Assembly: GCF_004146235.1 (NCBI RefSeq)
Contig: NZ_SELO01000015.1
Coordinates: forward strand, 1-64,000
DNA length: 64,000 nucleotides
Direction of reading: 5' to 3'
From: Tropicimonas sp. IMCC6043
GTDB taxonomy: Bacteria; Pseudomonadota; Alphaproteobacteria; Rhodobacterales; Rhodobacteraceae
Shown here: positions 1 to 7,958 of the stretch, one piece after another
How positions within the stretch are numbered: the first letter of the stretch is position 1
Layout of the letters: the number at the start of each line of letters is the position of its first letter
Program-made: the position numbers and the translations under genes
Notes under the pieces: model-generated
The model's database searches: none
The model's input: only the letters and a program-made list of their open reading frames with translations
What the model was told of the DNA's origin: nothing

Positions 1-101
1 ACGCGCTCCCGCAATTCCATAGGATGTGGCTTGCCCATTCCTACCCCCTATATCTGCCTCACAAACAGAGAACCATGGGCGCCACATCTTGGGAATCCTG
101 A

Positions 102-845
102 ATCCGATCAGCTTGGGAACGCTCTAACAGGGTCAGGGCGTACTTGAGAACATTCACGCGCTGGGCGTCCAGGCGCGACTACATTGCTGAGGACGTCGGG
201 CACGCGATCGAGGGCGGCGGAAGTGAGATGCCGCGGGACCGAGTGCTAGGGCTTTCTGATATTCAACGTATCTACCGCGCGACACATGAAGTCGGAGACC
301 TGTTCGGCCCGATGTTCCGCTTGTTGGTCCTGACAGGCCAACGACGCGGGGAAATCGCTGCGTTGCGCTGGTCGAACGTTAACTTTGACGAGACGCGAAT
401 TGAATTGGAGGGGCGGCAGACCAAGAACCGGCGACCCCACATTACGCACCTGTCACCCCCTGCTCTGGCAGAACTTCGAACTCTCCAAAAGAGACGTCTT
501 CCAACGGGTTTTGTCTTCACCACCAGCGGAAGGACACCTTCGTCAGGGATATCCCGGGCGAAGGCCCGCTTGGACAAAGTGCTCGGCGACGACATCGAAC
601 CATGGAGGTTGCATGATCTTCGCCGCGCGATGGCAACGGCTCTCGCGGCGGCCGGCGTACCGGAGGGCGTCGTTGACAGGATTCAGAACCACGCCGCCAG
701 CGGTAGCGCGCCGAGCGCCGTGGCCCGTGTCTACCAGCAATCCGACCTGTTGCCCCAGAGGGCCGAGGCCCTCAACCAATGGGGAGAAATGGTCACCGGA
801 ACCCCTGAGGGTAGAGTGAGCCTCCGTGGGAGCACGGTTGGGTAA
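102..845 (+). pseudogene. Tyrosine recombinase (integrase), N-terminally broken
   Basis: The reading frame carries the catalytic half of a phage/island-type tyrosine recombinase: the first catalytic Arg region (TGQRRGEIAALRW), the HxxR-type box (LHDLRRAMAT), a later His (NHAAS) and the presumed nucleophile Tyr (VYQQSD). Similarity to the core-binding domain (SNRVRAYLRTFTRWA) already begins upstream of the only usable start, a TTG at 144, and the frame is closed by a TGA at 99-101. Complete integrases of this type are near 400 residues, so the N-terminal arm-binding part and part of the core-binding domain are lost or out of frame. I infer a decayed integrase left from an inserted element; a short expressed C-terminal product from TTG 144 cannot be excluded. 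Confidence 0.75.
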
Positions 846-856
846 AAGGAGATTCG

Positions 857-1297
857 ATGCCAGGGCCAGATAAAGAGAAACCGAAGCAACGCCCGATTGA
901 AGCATTCACCGAAGGAGTGGCGCGGGCCAAAATACCTGACCTCATCGATTTGGTGGAGTTCCTGCTGTTTCACAGGCTGCACGAAATCGGCGTGCAATCC
1001 GCGCAATGTCGTGACAGTGCAGGCGCCATCGTGGACGCAGTCTGTGTGGCGCTTTGTGATACATCAGTCGACCTCCAAGCCAATGGAGTGTCTGCTGTAA
1101 TCCGGGGAATCTGCATCTGTGGCGATGAGCAACCGCTTGAACTGTGGTGCAGCATGGCCTTGGAGATTTGGAGTAGCTGCGAGAAGCTTGTGATGGAGAG
1201 CTTGCAGGACAACACTGATCTCGAAATGGAACTCTTTGCTCTGACCGAGAAGGGCGAGAGAACTATCGAAAATCTTGGGTTATCTTATGCTTGGTGA
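857..1297 (+). CDS. Hypothetical protein, 146 aa
   Basis: I do not recognise this protein. It starts at ATG 857 with a good ribosome binding site (AGGAG about six bases upstream), 11 bases after the integrase remnant on the same strand. The N-terminus is charged and basic (residues 1-15), followed by helical-looking sequence with several cysteines (around residues 52, 64 and 68, and a CICG stretch near 88-91). No membrane segment or signal peptide is visible. The cysteines are not spaced like a classical zinc finger. It may be cargo of the same mobile element as the integrase. Confidence 0.6.
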   Translation: MPGPDKEKPKQRPIEAFTEGVARAKIPDLIDLVEFLLFHRLHEIGVQSAQCRDSAGAIVDAVCVALCDTSVDLQANGVSAVIRGICICGDEQPLELWCSMALEIWSSCEKLVMESLQDNTDLEMELFALTEKGERTIENLGLSYAW

Positions 1298-1432
1298 ACT
1301 GCCGCGGAACGGCCGAAGACGCCTGTCTCTCCGACCACCGTCAGATCCTGTCCGTGTGGCCCGCTTTCCCTGGATGGAGCTAAACGCACGCATGGCGGAG
1401 CGAGCCGAAGCTACCGCCAGTCGAAGAGTTGT

Positions 1433-1657
1433 TCAAAGATTGGCCAAGTAGAAGACTGCTGCTGACAGCAATGCAGCAAAGAGATACCAACCAAGCTCGT
1501 GAAATGGATGAGCGCGAATAAGCTTCCACGCAATTGGGTCCTTATGCCTGTCCCATGTGCGCCATGTCTTCCGATACGCCGGAAAGAGCCAAACCTGCGC
1601 GACTTTTGACCCGGCTAACAGGCCCACCAACAGAATTGCGGTCATCCAGAGGCTCAT
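1433..1657 (-). CDS. Small two-TM membrane protein, hypothetical
   Basis: A 74-residue protein with two predicted membrane segments: residues about 2-24 (SLWMTAILLVGLLAGS...) and about 52-73 (ELGWYLFAALLSAAVFYLANL). A basic, tryptophan-rich loop lies between them. The ATG at 1657 is preferred because a G-rich ribosome binding site (GTGGGGG) lies about seven bases upstream; an in-frame ATG at 1672 has its GGGAG directly abutting the start. No family is recognised. It lies on the same strand as the lipoprotein and DUF805 genes to its right. Confidence 0.45.
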   Translation of the reverse strand: MSLWMTAILLVGLLAGSKVAQVWLFPAYRKTWRTWDRHKDPIAWKLIRAHPFHELGWYLFAALLSAAVFYLANL

Positions 1658-1757
1658 TCTTCGCCCCCACATCTCCCGGTTTGAGTCAGACGACTGCCTC
1701 AGAGCAGAGCATGGCAACTCGCCGTTTCAGTCCCTCTGCTTCCGCAGTAGACTTGAG

Positions 1758-2177
1758 CTATCCCATTGGCTGGAGGCGACCGCGCGCCGTGTCGCCGCTT
1801 TCGCGGTCAGTGACGACCAGGATGTCACCCGAGACCGTGGCCGGCTGGCAATCGAGCCGGCGCTGCATTCCTATGCACAGCTCGCCGTCCCTGACATCCC
1901 AGGCGCCATCGAAGCCGAGCGGGAATCTGATCGTGACATCACCGTCGCGAACGACCGCGGTGCGCGACCCGACGGGCTCAACAGTGAGCGCGCCGTTTGC
2001 CCGGAAAGTCATGTTAAACGCTTCAGGTTCACCGGGCTTTGGCCCTCCGTCGGGCCGAAGCTGCACTTTCTGTCCGGTTAATCTCGTGCGAAGTTCGTCC
2101 GCTGATACCTGGGGACCCATTTCCGTGCAGCCGGAAATAACGGCGGCGCAAGCGAAAACGCTCAAAACTCTCGTCAT
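1758..2177 (-). CDS. Small outer-membrane or periplasmic lipoprotein, hypothetical
   Basis: The 139-residue product has a bacterial lipoprotein signal: MTRVLSVFACAAVISGC with a lipobox ending at Cys 17, followed by TEMG. The start at 2177 has a clear GGAGG ribosome binding site about seven bases upstream; longer in-frame starts lack this. The mature domain is about 120 residues and probably beta-rich (alternating FNMTFRANGALTVEPVG, DGDVTIRF). It has two cysteines near the C-terminus (LCIGMQRRLDC) that could form a disulfide. Exported lipoproteins of this size in Rhodobacteraceae are often of unknown role; I assign none. Confidence 0.7.
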   Translation of the reverse strand: MTRVLSVFACAAVISGCTEMGPQVSADELRTRLTGQKVQLRPDGGPKPGEPEAFNMTFRANGALTVEPVGSRTAVVRDGDVTIRFPLGFDGAWDVRDGELCIGMQRRLDCQPATVSGDILVVTDRESGDTARGRLQPMG

Positions 2178-2321
2178 TTTTTTACCTCCAGCTTCATGTA
2201 AACCCTTGTACGATAGCAAGCGACTTGGCTTCGGGTCCACCGCCGCCGACTTAGGGCTTCGCCGCGACGAAATCTGCGGGGCCCGCCGCTTGCGCGATGC
2301 AGAAACAGCAGAGGCGAGAGC

Positions 2322-2735
2322 CTACGCCGTGTTCAGCGGGTCTTCGCCAAAACGATTGGGACCTGCGGTTCCCTTCGTTGCGAACCAGACGATCAGAACA
2401 ATGACACCGATCAACGGGATCAAACCTAGCCAGTACCACCAGCCGCTGCGGTCCGTATCGTGCAGCCGCCTCACTGACACCGAGATGTAAGGCAGGACCA
2501 CGGCCAATCCGAAAATCGAGGTGAACGGAGCGAAATCTGTTTCAGAGGACACGCTGGCGGTACCGTCGGTCGCTATCGTTGTCGTCTCGCCGAAAAGAGA
2601 CAGATCAACGATGGAAAAGACGATCCCCAAGCCATAGGCGAAAAGCACAAACCACCAGAACTCTGAACGTGGCGCGCGACCGGAGAAGGTAACATATTTA
2701 CTCAAACAGGTCTTTACGGCTTCAGCGAATCCCAT
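2322..2735 (-). CDS. DUF805 family inner-membrane protein
   Basis: The protein (137 aa from ATG 2735) has the DUF805 layout: an N-terminal motif (FSGRAPRSEFWWF, residues about 17-30), a first membrane segment, a Ser/Thr-rich loop, a second hydrophobic segment, then the diagnostic RRLHDTDRSGWWYWL motif and a last membrane segment. It ends with a soluble tail (GTAGPNRFGEDP) typical of the family. A GGGG-type binding site precedes the chosen start. DUF805 proteins are small integral membrane proteins of unknown function. The next gene on this strand is the lipoprotein at 1758-2177. Confidence 0.85.
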   Translation of the reverse strand: MGFAEAVKTCLSKYVTFSGRAPRSEFWWFVLFAYGLGIVFSIVDLSLFGETTTIATDGTASVSSETDFAPFTSIFGLAVVLPYISVSVRRLHDTDRSGWWYWLGLIPLIGVIVLIVWFATKGTAGPNRFGEDPLNTA

Positions 2736-3430
2736 TGACGTGTCCCCACAAGAATTGTTCCCCGGATCATACACTCAAAGGCGGTCGCAAGAAGAATTTT
2801 CCAGCGAAGGCGGGGCCGTTGCCGGTTGGATTGCCTACGGCGCCGCTCTGAAGGAAGGGCGCAGTCTGTTCCTGAGCGACGGGAGTTAGGGCAGTGGAAG
2901 GCGGTGGCTGGTCTGTCCCACTTGGGACACACGAGACCAAGGGCGATGACCGCGCCGCCGCATCGAGAGCGGATAGAAACTCGGGCCAGAACCTTCAGGC
3001 TTCTGGCGTGAATTTGGTGCTCTGAGCCGAATCCAGTAGTATCGCCTCACAAGGGAGGGCGACCCTCATGCCAGGACTGCTTCTGCATCACGTTTCCTAT
3101 CCTGTCAGGAATGTTAAGATTTCGGCCGCATTCTCAAACAAGGCGTCAGGTGCCCGAAAACTGGCAAAGCGGGCCCAAAATTTTTGATGGGTGCGCAAAA
3201 TCTGGAGCAATGTGATCGAGGTGAAATTCTACTTGGGGAATATCGGGTGAAGTGAACTGAACATTTCGTTTTTGCCCATCAGAAAACGGCTATGATTTGG
3301 GAAATATCGGATAAGACAGGAGAAAATCAGAGGTAGTTCGGCACCTGCATCGGGTAAGAAATCCGTTGTCAGAGCCTGCCTGGGGCGGCATCATAACGAA
3401 CAAAGAAAGAAATTTGGGCGAGACCGGTTC
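2736..3430. other. Gene-poor 695-base stretch
   Basis: I see no supportable gene here; the short open frames lack binding sites and coding character. The part from about 3100 to 3420 is clearly more AT-rich than the rest of the window and lies directly upstream of the 3431 gene. It contains a pair of 18-base near-identical direct repeats (3233-3250 and 3297-3314), listed separately. Confidence 0.5.
3233..3314. repeat. Pair of 18-bp direct repeats upstream of the 3431 gene
   Basis: TTGGGGAATATCGGGTGA at 3233-3250 and TTGGGAAATATCGGATAA at 3297-3314 match at 15 of 18 positions; all three differences are G/A. The copies are 64 bases apart and point toward the gene that begins at 3431. Such spacing and AT-rich context suit protein binding sites or an upstream control region, but this is inference. 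Confidence 0.5.
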
Positions 3431-4564
3431 ATGCCAGACACCCAATTGCCGCTCGCGGTGGTTTTCGATCCGGAGCGTATTGCCGACGTAATAAATGGCA
3501 CCGCCGCCGCGCTGGCCACGCAGCTGGCGCTCAGCACCGAATGGGAACCGGACGATTCGATCAGTTCCGGCGTTCTACAGCTCGCCGAGGACATCAACCC
3601 TATCAGCCGGATCTACAACTACTTCACGACCGGCGACTCGCGAAGCTCGGTTGCTGGCGCGGTCGCCGTCAAGATCGATCCGATGCGCCGCGCCCGCCTG
3701 TTCGCATCCTTTGTGACCGATTTCCAGGACAAGTTCGAACGGAATGCCGTCGCAGGTCCATTCTTTGCCTATGCCTACTTGTCGGAGCTGGTCGCACGTG
3801 CGGATCGGGCTATCCGGGCGACCAACGAGCAATTCGCCGGCGCGCGCGCCGCGAACAGCAGGGTCAGCCTCCAACTCAACGACGCGCTCGACCGCTGCTA
3901 CCGGATCAGCGTCGCCGCGAGCGTCGCCTTCTTGGTCGTCGGCTGTCTGCCTGTCGCGGCAGGCGGTGCGACCGCGCTCATGGCTAGCTCGGCCTGGACC
4001 GGGACGGCTATGGCGTCGTCCGGCACTGCCGGTATGGTGATGCTGAAGGTCGCCGGGGTCGGCCTTGTCTACGGCACGCTCAACAGCCTCGCTTTCGATC
4101 CGGAAAGCGTGAAACGCGCGCGGGTATCGGGGGCGTCGCTCGGCGCGGGCGCGGTTGCCGGCGGGACCAACGCTGGTAGCACGTTCCTGCAGACTGGGGT
4201 CGAAACCGTGCGGATGCGGGAAGCGCAGACCCGCCTCAACCAGGCTGCCCAGGACGTGAACAACGCCAACGCTCAGCGGCCAATCCAGGAGGCTATGCGG
4301 GCCGCTCGCGCGCAGCAAGGCCCCATCCCCCCCGGCCCAGGTGCCCCCAGCGTACCCCGCTACATTCCCGGCGGCATGAACGAGGTGCAGCGTGAGTTGC
4401 TCAAACGCCGGGAAGAACGTATCGCGGCGGAGGTGGCGAAGAAATACAGAATCGTCTCGCGCACAGGGTCGGGCATCTTCATCGGCGTCGGGCTCTACCT
4501 CATGCGAGGTGAGATCAAGGACGCTTGGGACGGCCTGACCACCGGAACCGACCGCACCCGCTGA
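3431..4564 (+). CDS. Orphan 377-aa protein with hydrophobic, Gly/Ala-rich core
   Basis: I do not recognise a family. Three parts can be seen. Residues 1-155 are soluble and helical, including a likely coiled region (RADRAIRATNEQFAGARAANSR). Residues about 156-245 are strongly hydrophobic and rich in Gly, Ala and Ser, with a segment near 158-182 (VAASVAFLVVGCLPVAAGGA), another near 196-222, and a glycine-zipper-like stretch GASLGAGAVAGGTNAGST. Residues about 250-377 have a coiled region with NANAQ, a Pro/Gly hinge (PIPPGPGAPSVPRY), a charged helix and a C-terminal hydrophobic segment (SGIFIGVGLYLM). The layout, soluble head then membrane-inserting core then helical tail, is seen in secreted effectors and pore-forming toxins, but no motif proves this. 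Codon use is G/C-rich and coding-like throughout. Confidence 0.6.
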   Translation: MPDTQLPLAVVFDPERIADVINGTAAALATQLALSTEWEPDDSISSGVLQLAEDINPISRIYNYFTTGDSRSSVAGAVAVKIDPMRRARLFASFVTDFQDKFERNAVAGPFFAYAYLSELVARADRAIRATNEQFAGARAANSRVSLQLNDALDRCYRISVAASVAFLVVGCLPVAAGGATALMASSAWTGTAMASSGTAGMVMLKVAGVGLVYGTLNSLAFDPESVKRARVSGASLGAGAVAGGTNAGSTFLQTGVETVRMREAQTRLNQAAQDVNNANAQRPIQEAMRAARAQQGPIPPGPGAPSVPRYIPGGMNEVQRELLKRREERIAAEVAKKYRIVSRTGSGIFIGVGLYLMRGEIKDAWDGLTTGTDRTR

Positions 4565-4683
4565 TCTCGCAATCCGTAGGCTGTCCGCAACCTTCGCCAC
4601 ACTCTTTGCGGGTTCTTTCATTTGTGGACGGATATTCTATCCCGACCTGCCAAGGCCCGGGTCCAGGCCACCAGGCCGGCCAG

Positions 4684-4878
4684 CTACATCAGCCTGATGT
4701 CCGAAGCGTCCTCATGAACGACACGCCGCAGATCATTCAGCAATTGGGCCGCAATCTTCCCGATTTCCTCGCCCTCTACAAGGATTGTGCCCACGCGGAC
4801 GTTCTCCTCGGCATTCCCTCGGACTTCGCGGCGGGCGCGTCCAGCCTCGAAGGTGGTGACCTGGATTGAGTTGGTCAT
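4684..4878 (-). CDS. Small protein coupled to an Xre regulator, hypothetical
   Basis: A 64-residue protein whose ATG overlaps the stop codon of the preceding Xre-type gene (ATGA at 4875-4878), which points to translational coupling and is the main reason to accept it. The sequence has an amphipathic C-terminal half (ILVEGEEIGKIAAQLLNDLRRVV). No domain is recognised. It could be a partner of the regulator or an accessory of the element. Confidence 0.5.
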   Translation of the reverse strand: MTNSIQVTTFEAGRARREVRGNAEENVRVGTILVEGEEIGKIAAQLLNDLRRVVHEDASDIRLM

Positions 4879-5102
4879 TTCAAGGCCACTCCCGGCCCCG
4901 CCGCCACCTCTCCTGTTTCTAGGAACTGGATTCCCTGGGCTTCGAGGGCAAGCCGCACATGTTGAACGGTCGATTCCTTGCCGGTTCCTTTGTCCAACTT
5001 GTTGAGTGTGTTTCGGTGCAACCCGGTCAATTCTGCCAACTCCGGGTTGCTCAAGCCTAGTGCTGCCTTCGCCATCTTGAACTGCTGCGGTGTCATTATC
5101 AT
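4875..5102 (-). CDS. Xre-family helix-turn-helix regulator
   Basis: A 75-residue protein that is essentially one Cro/CI-type helix-turn-helix domain: PQQFKMAKAALGLSNPELAELTGLHRNTLNKLDKG in residues about 5-40, with the recognition helix at GLHRNTLNKL. Phage, plasmid and integrative-element repressors are often this small. Two starts are possible, ATG 5102 and ATG 5096; the second has the better GGA spacing. It is divergent from 5191, and the region between holds three related operator-like sites (5111-5176), consistent with a repressor that controls itself and the rightward genes. That control is inferred. Confidence 0.85.
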   Translation of the reverse strand: MIMTPQQFKMAKAALGLSNPELAELTGLHRNTLNKLDKGTGKESTVQHVRLALEAQGIQFLETGEVAAGPGVALK

Positions 5103-5110
5103 TCCAACTA

Positions 5111-5176
5111 TGCTAATAGCACATTATTAGTATTGACAGCACATTCTGTCGGCCCAACTTTTATGCTAACAGCACA
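5111..5176. promoter_or_regulatory. Three related operator-like sites in the divergent Xre promoter region
   Basis: TGCTAATAGCACA (5111-5123), TATTGACAGCACA (5131-5143) and TGCTAACAGCACA (5164-5176) share the core (A/C)AGCACA or TAGCACA. The first contains a perfect 5-bp inverted repeat, TGCTA-A-TAGCA; the third differs from it by one base. The AT-rich block lies between the Xre gene and the rightward gene cluster and is the only long AT-rich non-coding stretch nearby. Binding by the Xre protein is inferred from position. Confidence 0.6.
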
Positions 5177-5190
5177 CACCGAGACACGCA

Positions 5191-5562
5191 ATGACCTACG
5201 ACCGCCGCGCCATCATGACAGCCGCCTGGACGCGTCACCGCAGCATCGGCGCAGACGCATTGGGCCGAATGACCGTCGTTGCTCGCCGTGGCCGGCTCGC
5301 CAATTGCCTGCGCATGGAATGGCAAGCCGCCAAGTTCGCCGTTGAACAAGCGCAGCCGCGCGAGCCGGTTTCCAAGGCCGAAACCATCGCTGCTCGGATC
5401 GTGGATTTGGAAAACCGCGACCGGCTCGGCTGGGCCGGTATCGAGGAGCTGAGCAACCTTCGCCGCACTCTCTTTCAGACACAGCGCGAGGAAACCGCCA
5501 AGCTGGTGCCGTTCCGCAGCATTCGCCTTCCGATCATCATTCACGGCCAAAGAGCCGCGTAA
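5191..5562 (+). CDS. Small mobile-element-type hypothetical protein
   Basis: A 123-residue protein beginning MTYDRRAIMTAAW and containing CLRMEWQAAKFA near residue 40. Short proteins with this kind of N-terminus (an RxxIMxxAW helix followed by a segment ending in WxxAK) occur in plasmids, prophages and integrative elements of Proteobacteria, from my recollection of the family; no function is known to me. It is the first gene rightward of the operator-like region and is followed after 30 bases by the next small gene. Confidence 0.65.
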   Translation: MTYDRRAIMTAAWTRHRSIGADALGRMTVVARRGRLANCLRMEWQAAKFAVEQAQPREPVSKAETIAARIVDLENRDRLGWAGIEELSNLRRTLFQTQREETAKLVPFRSIRLPIIIHGQRAA

Positions 5563-5592
5563 TCGACCACCTCAACGACAGGAGACCGTTCA

Positions 5593-5838
5593 ATGACAGA
5601 ACAAAGCGCCAGCGCGAACGATACCGGCATGACTTCCGAACAGATCATGACGGCCGCACAGACCGACGCCTGCTATCTCGTCGGCATCCTCGAAGGAATC
5701 GACATGCTGCTGGACAGCCTGAACGATTCCGAGAGCAAGGCGACGAATGCCATCTACTCGCTGGTCGTTGTGGCCAAGGAGAAGGCCGACGAACTGAACA
5801 ATCGGCTCGACAGCATCAACATCGGGAGGGCGTCGTGA
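5593..5838 (+). CDS. Small helical protein, hypothetical
   Basis: An 81-residue acidic, helical protein with a strong AGGAG site about eight bases before ATG 5593. Its stop overlaps the start of the next gene (GTGA at 5835-5838), so the two are probably translationally coupled. The sequence (residues 15-75, ILEGIDMLLDSLNDSESKA...AKEKADELNNRL) suggests a helical hairpin. No family is recognised. Confidence 0.65.
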   Translation: MTEQSASANDTGMTSEQIMTAAQTDACYLVGILEGIDMLLDSLNDSESKATNAIYSLVVVAKEKADELNNRLDSINIGRAS

Positions 5839-6125
5839 TTACTCTCGAACAATTGCGCACCGCCGACACGCGGGACATTGCAGACGAGTTGGCCTATGCG
5901 ATTGCCGCGCTGATCAATACCGCGCGCATGTCGCTCGAAAACGAAAGCGGCGGTGCAGGATCGGAACAAAGAGTGGCAGATGCCGCCGCGACGCTGGAAA
6001 TCGCCCTGGCGCTGACCTCTGCCTGCATCGACGGGTGCGACATGCTGCAACGCGATGCCAAGCGCGGAGTGTGGAGCGATGACGCAGAGTGGCGGCGCGG
6101 CGCCGCCAAGCGCGAGGCCGCATGA
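5835..6125 (+). CDS. Small helical protein, hypothetical
   Basis: A 96-residue protein with a GTG start at 5835 that overlaps the previous stop codon by four bases, and whose own stop overlaps the next start (ATGA at 6122-6125). It is rich in Ala and Glu, with two cysteines near residues 64 and 68 (SACIDGCDML). The tight coupling on both sides supports reality; I know no function. Confidence 0.6.
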   Translation: MITLEQLRTADTRDIADELAYAIAALINTARMSLENESGGAGSEQRVADAAATLEIALALTSACIDGCDMLQRDAKRGVWSDDAEWRRGAAKREAA

Positions 6126-6622
6126 ACTGCTACCCCTCCAACCGCGCGTGGTCCGACCGGTTCCTGCCCGAGATCAAGCGCACCATCGGCGCCCACTTGC
6201 TGGAGAGGGCGCCGGACCCCGAGGACTGGCACAACGCCACCGACCTCATGATGCTGGACGCCAAGGACCTGCGCATTGCCGCGCGGGTCCGCCGTCCCGG
6301 CTATGCCAACCGCTTTCCCTACGACTTCACGATCCGCTCTCGCATCCCTTCCGGCGCCGAAACCGAGCTGTCCAAGATAGTGAACGGCAAGGGCGACTGG
6401 CTGTTCTACGGCCACTCCAACGAGACGCAGACCGGGCTTTTCTCATGGTGGCTGCTGGATCTCCGCGCCTTCCGGGCCGGCCTGATCCGACAGGTTCAGA
6501 ACGGTTTCCCGATCCGCTCCGGTGACCGCGCCAACCCGGACGGCACGTGGTTCAAGTGGTTCGATATCCGGTCATTCCCGAAGTATCCGCCGATTGTCGT
6601 GGCGGGATCGGAATGCTGCTAG
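6122..6622 (+). CDS. Conserved phage/mobile-element hypothetical protein
   Basis: The 166-residue product starts at ATG 6122, four bases inside the preceding gene. It resembles a conserved protein found in phages and integrative elements of Gram-negative bacteria, recognisable by an N-terminal SDRFLPEIKRTIGAHLL helix, NATDLMMLDAKDLRIAARVRR, a central FTIRSRIPSGAETELSKI segment and a GDWLFYGHSN motif. I recall these blocks from that family; its biochemical role is not known to me. It closes a coupled run 5593-6622 and a same-strand block 5191-6622 that probably forms one transcript controlled at the operator-like sites. Confidence 0.75.
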   Translation: MNCYPSNRAWSDRFLPEIKRTIGAHLLERAPDPEDWHNATDLMMLDAKDLRIAARVRRPGYANRFPYDFTIRSRIPSGAETELSKIVNGKGDWLFYGHSNETQTGLFSWWLLDLRAFRAGLIRQVQNGFPIRSGDRANPDGTWFKWFDIRSFPKYPPIVVAGSECC

Positions 6623-6649
6623 CCCAAAGTCTTGTTGATCGGAAAACTT

Positions 6650-6674
6650 GGCTGATGGCTGATGGCTGATGGCT
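6650..6674. repeat. Short tandem heptad repeat
   Basis: The unit GGCTGAT occurs three times in a row, followed by a partial fourth copy (GGCT). It lies in the 251-base non-coding stretch 6623-6873. No gene is affected. It could be a slippage-prone microsatellite. Confidence 0.8.
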
Positions 6675-6873
6675 GCGTGCCGCTACCACCCGGTAAATTA
6701 CGCCGCTTCGCGGGTGCCGCGATAGCAATCGCGAGCGTTCACAATCAGACCGGTCGTTGTGGGAATTTGCGGTGAGCGGAGGAGAGGGATCGAAACGACT
6801 CTTCACCGCGTAGAGCCGCCCGAGAAGAAAGGGGTCCTGAACTGCTCTGCGGCCAAGCAGGTTTCCCAATGTT

Positions 6874-7122
6874 TCACATCGCAGCGCCGGGAGCGAACCC
6901 CGCAGACGTGGCCGCAACCAAGAAAGCGCGGCGGGCGTCTTCGACTGGGCTCATGCAGTCCATCGCGGATTCGACCTGCGCGAGCGCTGTCGTCCGAGCG
7001 CCATCGGAGACGGGCCATTTGCGGCGCAACCAATAGCGGGCCTTCTCGATCGTGCAGATATGCTCGATGTTGCCATCTTTCGGGGCAATCAGGACCACGG
7101 GTTGGCCCCACTGAATTTCCAT
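6874..7122 (-). CDS. DUF982 domain protein
   Basis: An 82-residue protein from ATG 7122. It shows the DUF982 pattern common in Alphaproteobacteria: an initial strand with W and P (IQWGQPVVLI), a loop then an A-rich helix with a late WP (ARYWLRRKWP), and a final helix (EDARRAFLVAATSAGF). DUF982 proteins are small, often plasmid- or island-borne, and of unknown function. The frame is open further upstream, but the domain and a usual length of about 80 residues support this start. Confidence 0.75.
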   Translation of the reverse strand: MEIQWGQPVVLIAPKDGNIEHICTIEKARYWLRRKWPVSDGARTTALAQVESAMDCMSPVEDARRAFLVAATSAGFAPGAAM

Positions 7123-7355
7123 CACGTGTATTGTCTTTCGATTGTTGGGTATCCGTGCCGCCACGCATGGGCGGGCCTTGCGCCGCGAACCAGTCGGGCT
7201 TGGCGCGGGGATTGCAAGATGTCCGGCGGCGTGCGCCCCCGGTGGGCTCCCTTTCATCACGGCGGGCAACCTGTCCACGTCGTGCAGGGAACAGGCAAGT
7301 TCGGGGCGGCCCCGCCGTCGCAGCATGGCGCGCAAATTCTGTTGGCCGGTGCGGC

Positions 7356-7520
7356 TCAGTTGTCCTCGTCGTTCCGTGCGCTTGGCGCATCCTCGGCGGG
7401 CTCCGCCTTCGCCGCGGGGTATTTGCGGAAGCCGAAGCCCTTGGCCCCGGGACGTTTCTTCGCCGGCGTGCTCAGGAATTCCTTGAGATCCAGCTGCTTC
7501 TTCGGGCACGAATAGCCCAT
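7356..7520 (-). CDS. Small basic protein, hypothetical
   Basis: A 54-residue lysine- and alanine-rich protein from ATG 7520, preceded by GGAGA about seven bases upstream. The first half is basic (CPKKQLDLKEFL, PAKKRPGAKGFGFRKYP) and the tail acidic. No domain recognised. Confidence 0.45.
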   Translation of the reverse strand: MGYSCPKKQLDLKEFLSTPAKKRPGAKGFGFRKYPAAKAEPAEDAPSARNDEDN

Positions 7521-7721
7521 GATCGGTCTCCTCAACCTGTGTAGTGGCTCCGGAACCTGCGGCAAGGCGAACCTTGCCGCAGCTCCTCCGGGCGAGCCAA
7601 TTGCGGAACGGACGGCCCCACTCAGCGGCCGGCCCACTCGACGCACTCACCTGGAATTCCGGTGTTCTGTCGGACGGCGCCTTGCGGCATGGAACTGCAC
7701 GACAGATGTGTCGTTAGACGT

Positions 7722-7958
7722 TCAGTCCATTTCGCCGAGATCACGCTCTTCGCGGGCAGCATTGAGGCGCGCCGTCTTCTCGGCGCGCTCCCCGGCTTCT
7801 TCCTCCAGCACGCGCCGAGCGTTCGTGGTGGTCCTGTCAAGCTGGGTGACCGGCTCAGAGGCCTTCACCCTGACAGAAACGCCGCGCTTCAGACGCATGC
7901 CTCTGTTCCCGTCCAGAGCCGGAACACCCGCCAGCGGGCCTTCCGGCGCCGGCTTCAA
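7722..7958 (-). CDS. Small protein encoded downstream of cspA
   Basis: A 78-residue protein with a TTG start at 7958 that overlaps the cspA stop by four bases (TTGA), so it is probably translated by coupling to cspA. The central part (GVSVRVKASEPVTQLDRTT) and the helical Arg/Glu/Ala-rich tail match my memory of a small conserved protein next to cold-shock genes in Alphaproteobacteria. Function unknown. Confidence 0.55.
   Translation of the reverse strand: MKPAPEGPLAGVPALDGNRGMRLKRGVSVRVKASEPVTQLDRTTTNARRVLEEEAGERAEKTARLNAAREERDLGEMD

Noticed and set aside
6759-7544. Plus-strand open frame of 261 codons across DUF982 and its neighbour
   Set aside because: Antisense to two better-supported small genes; no binding site.
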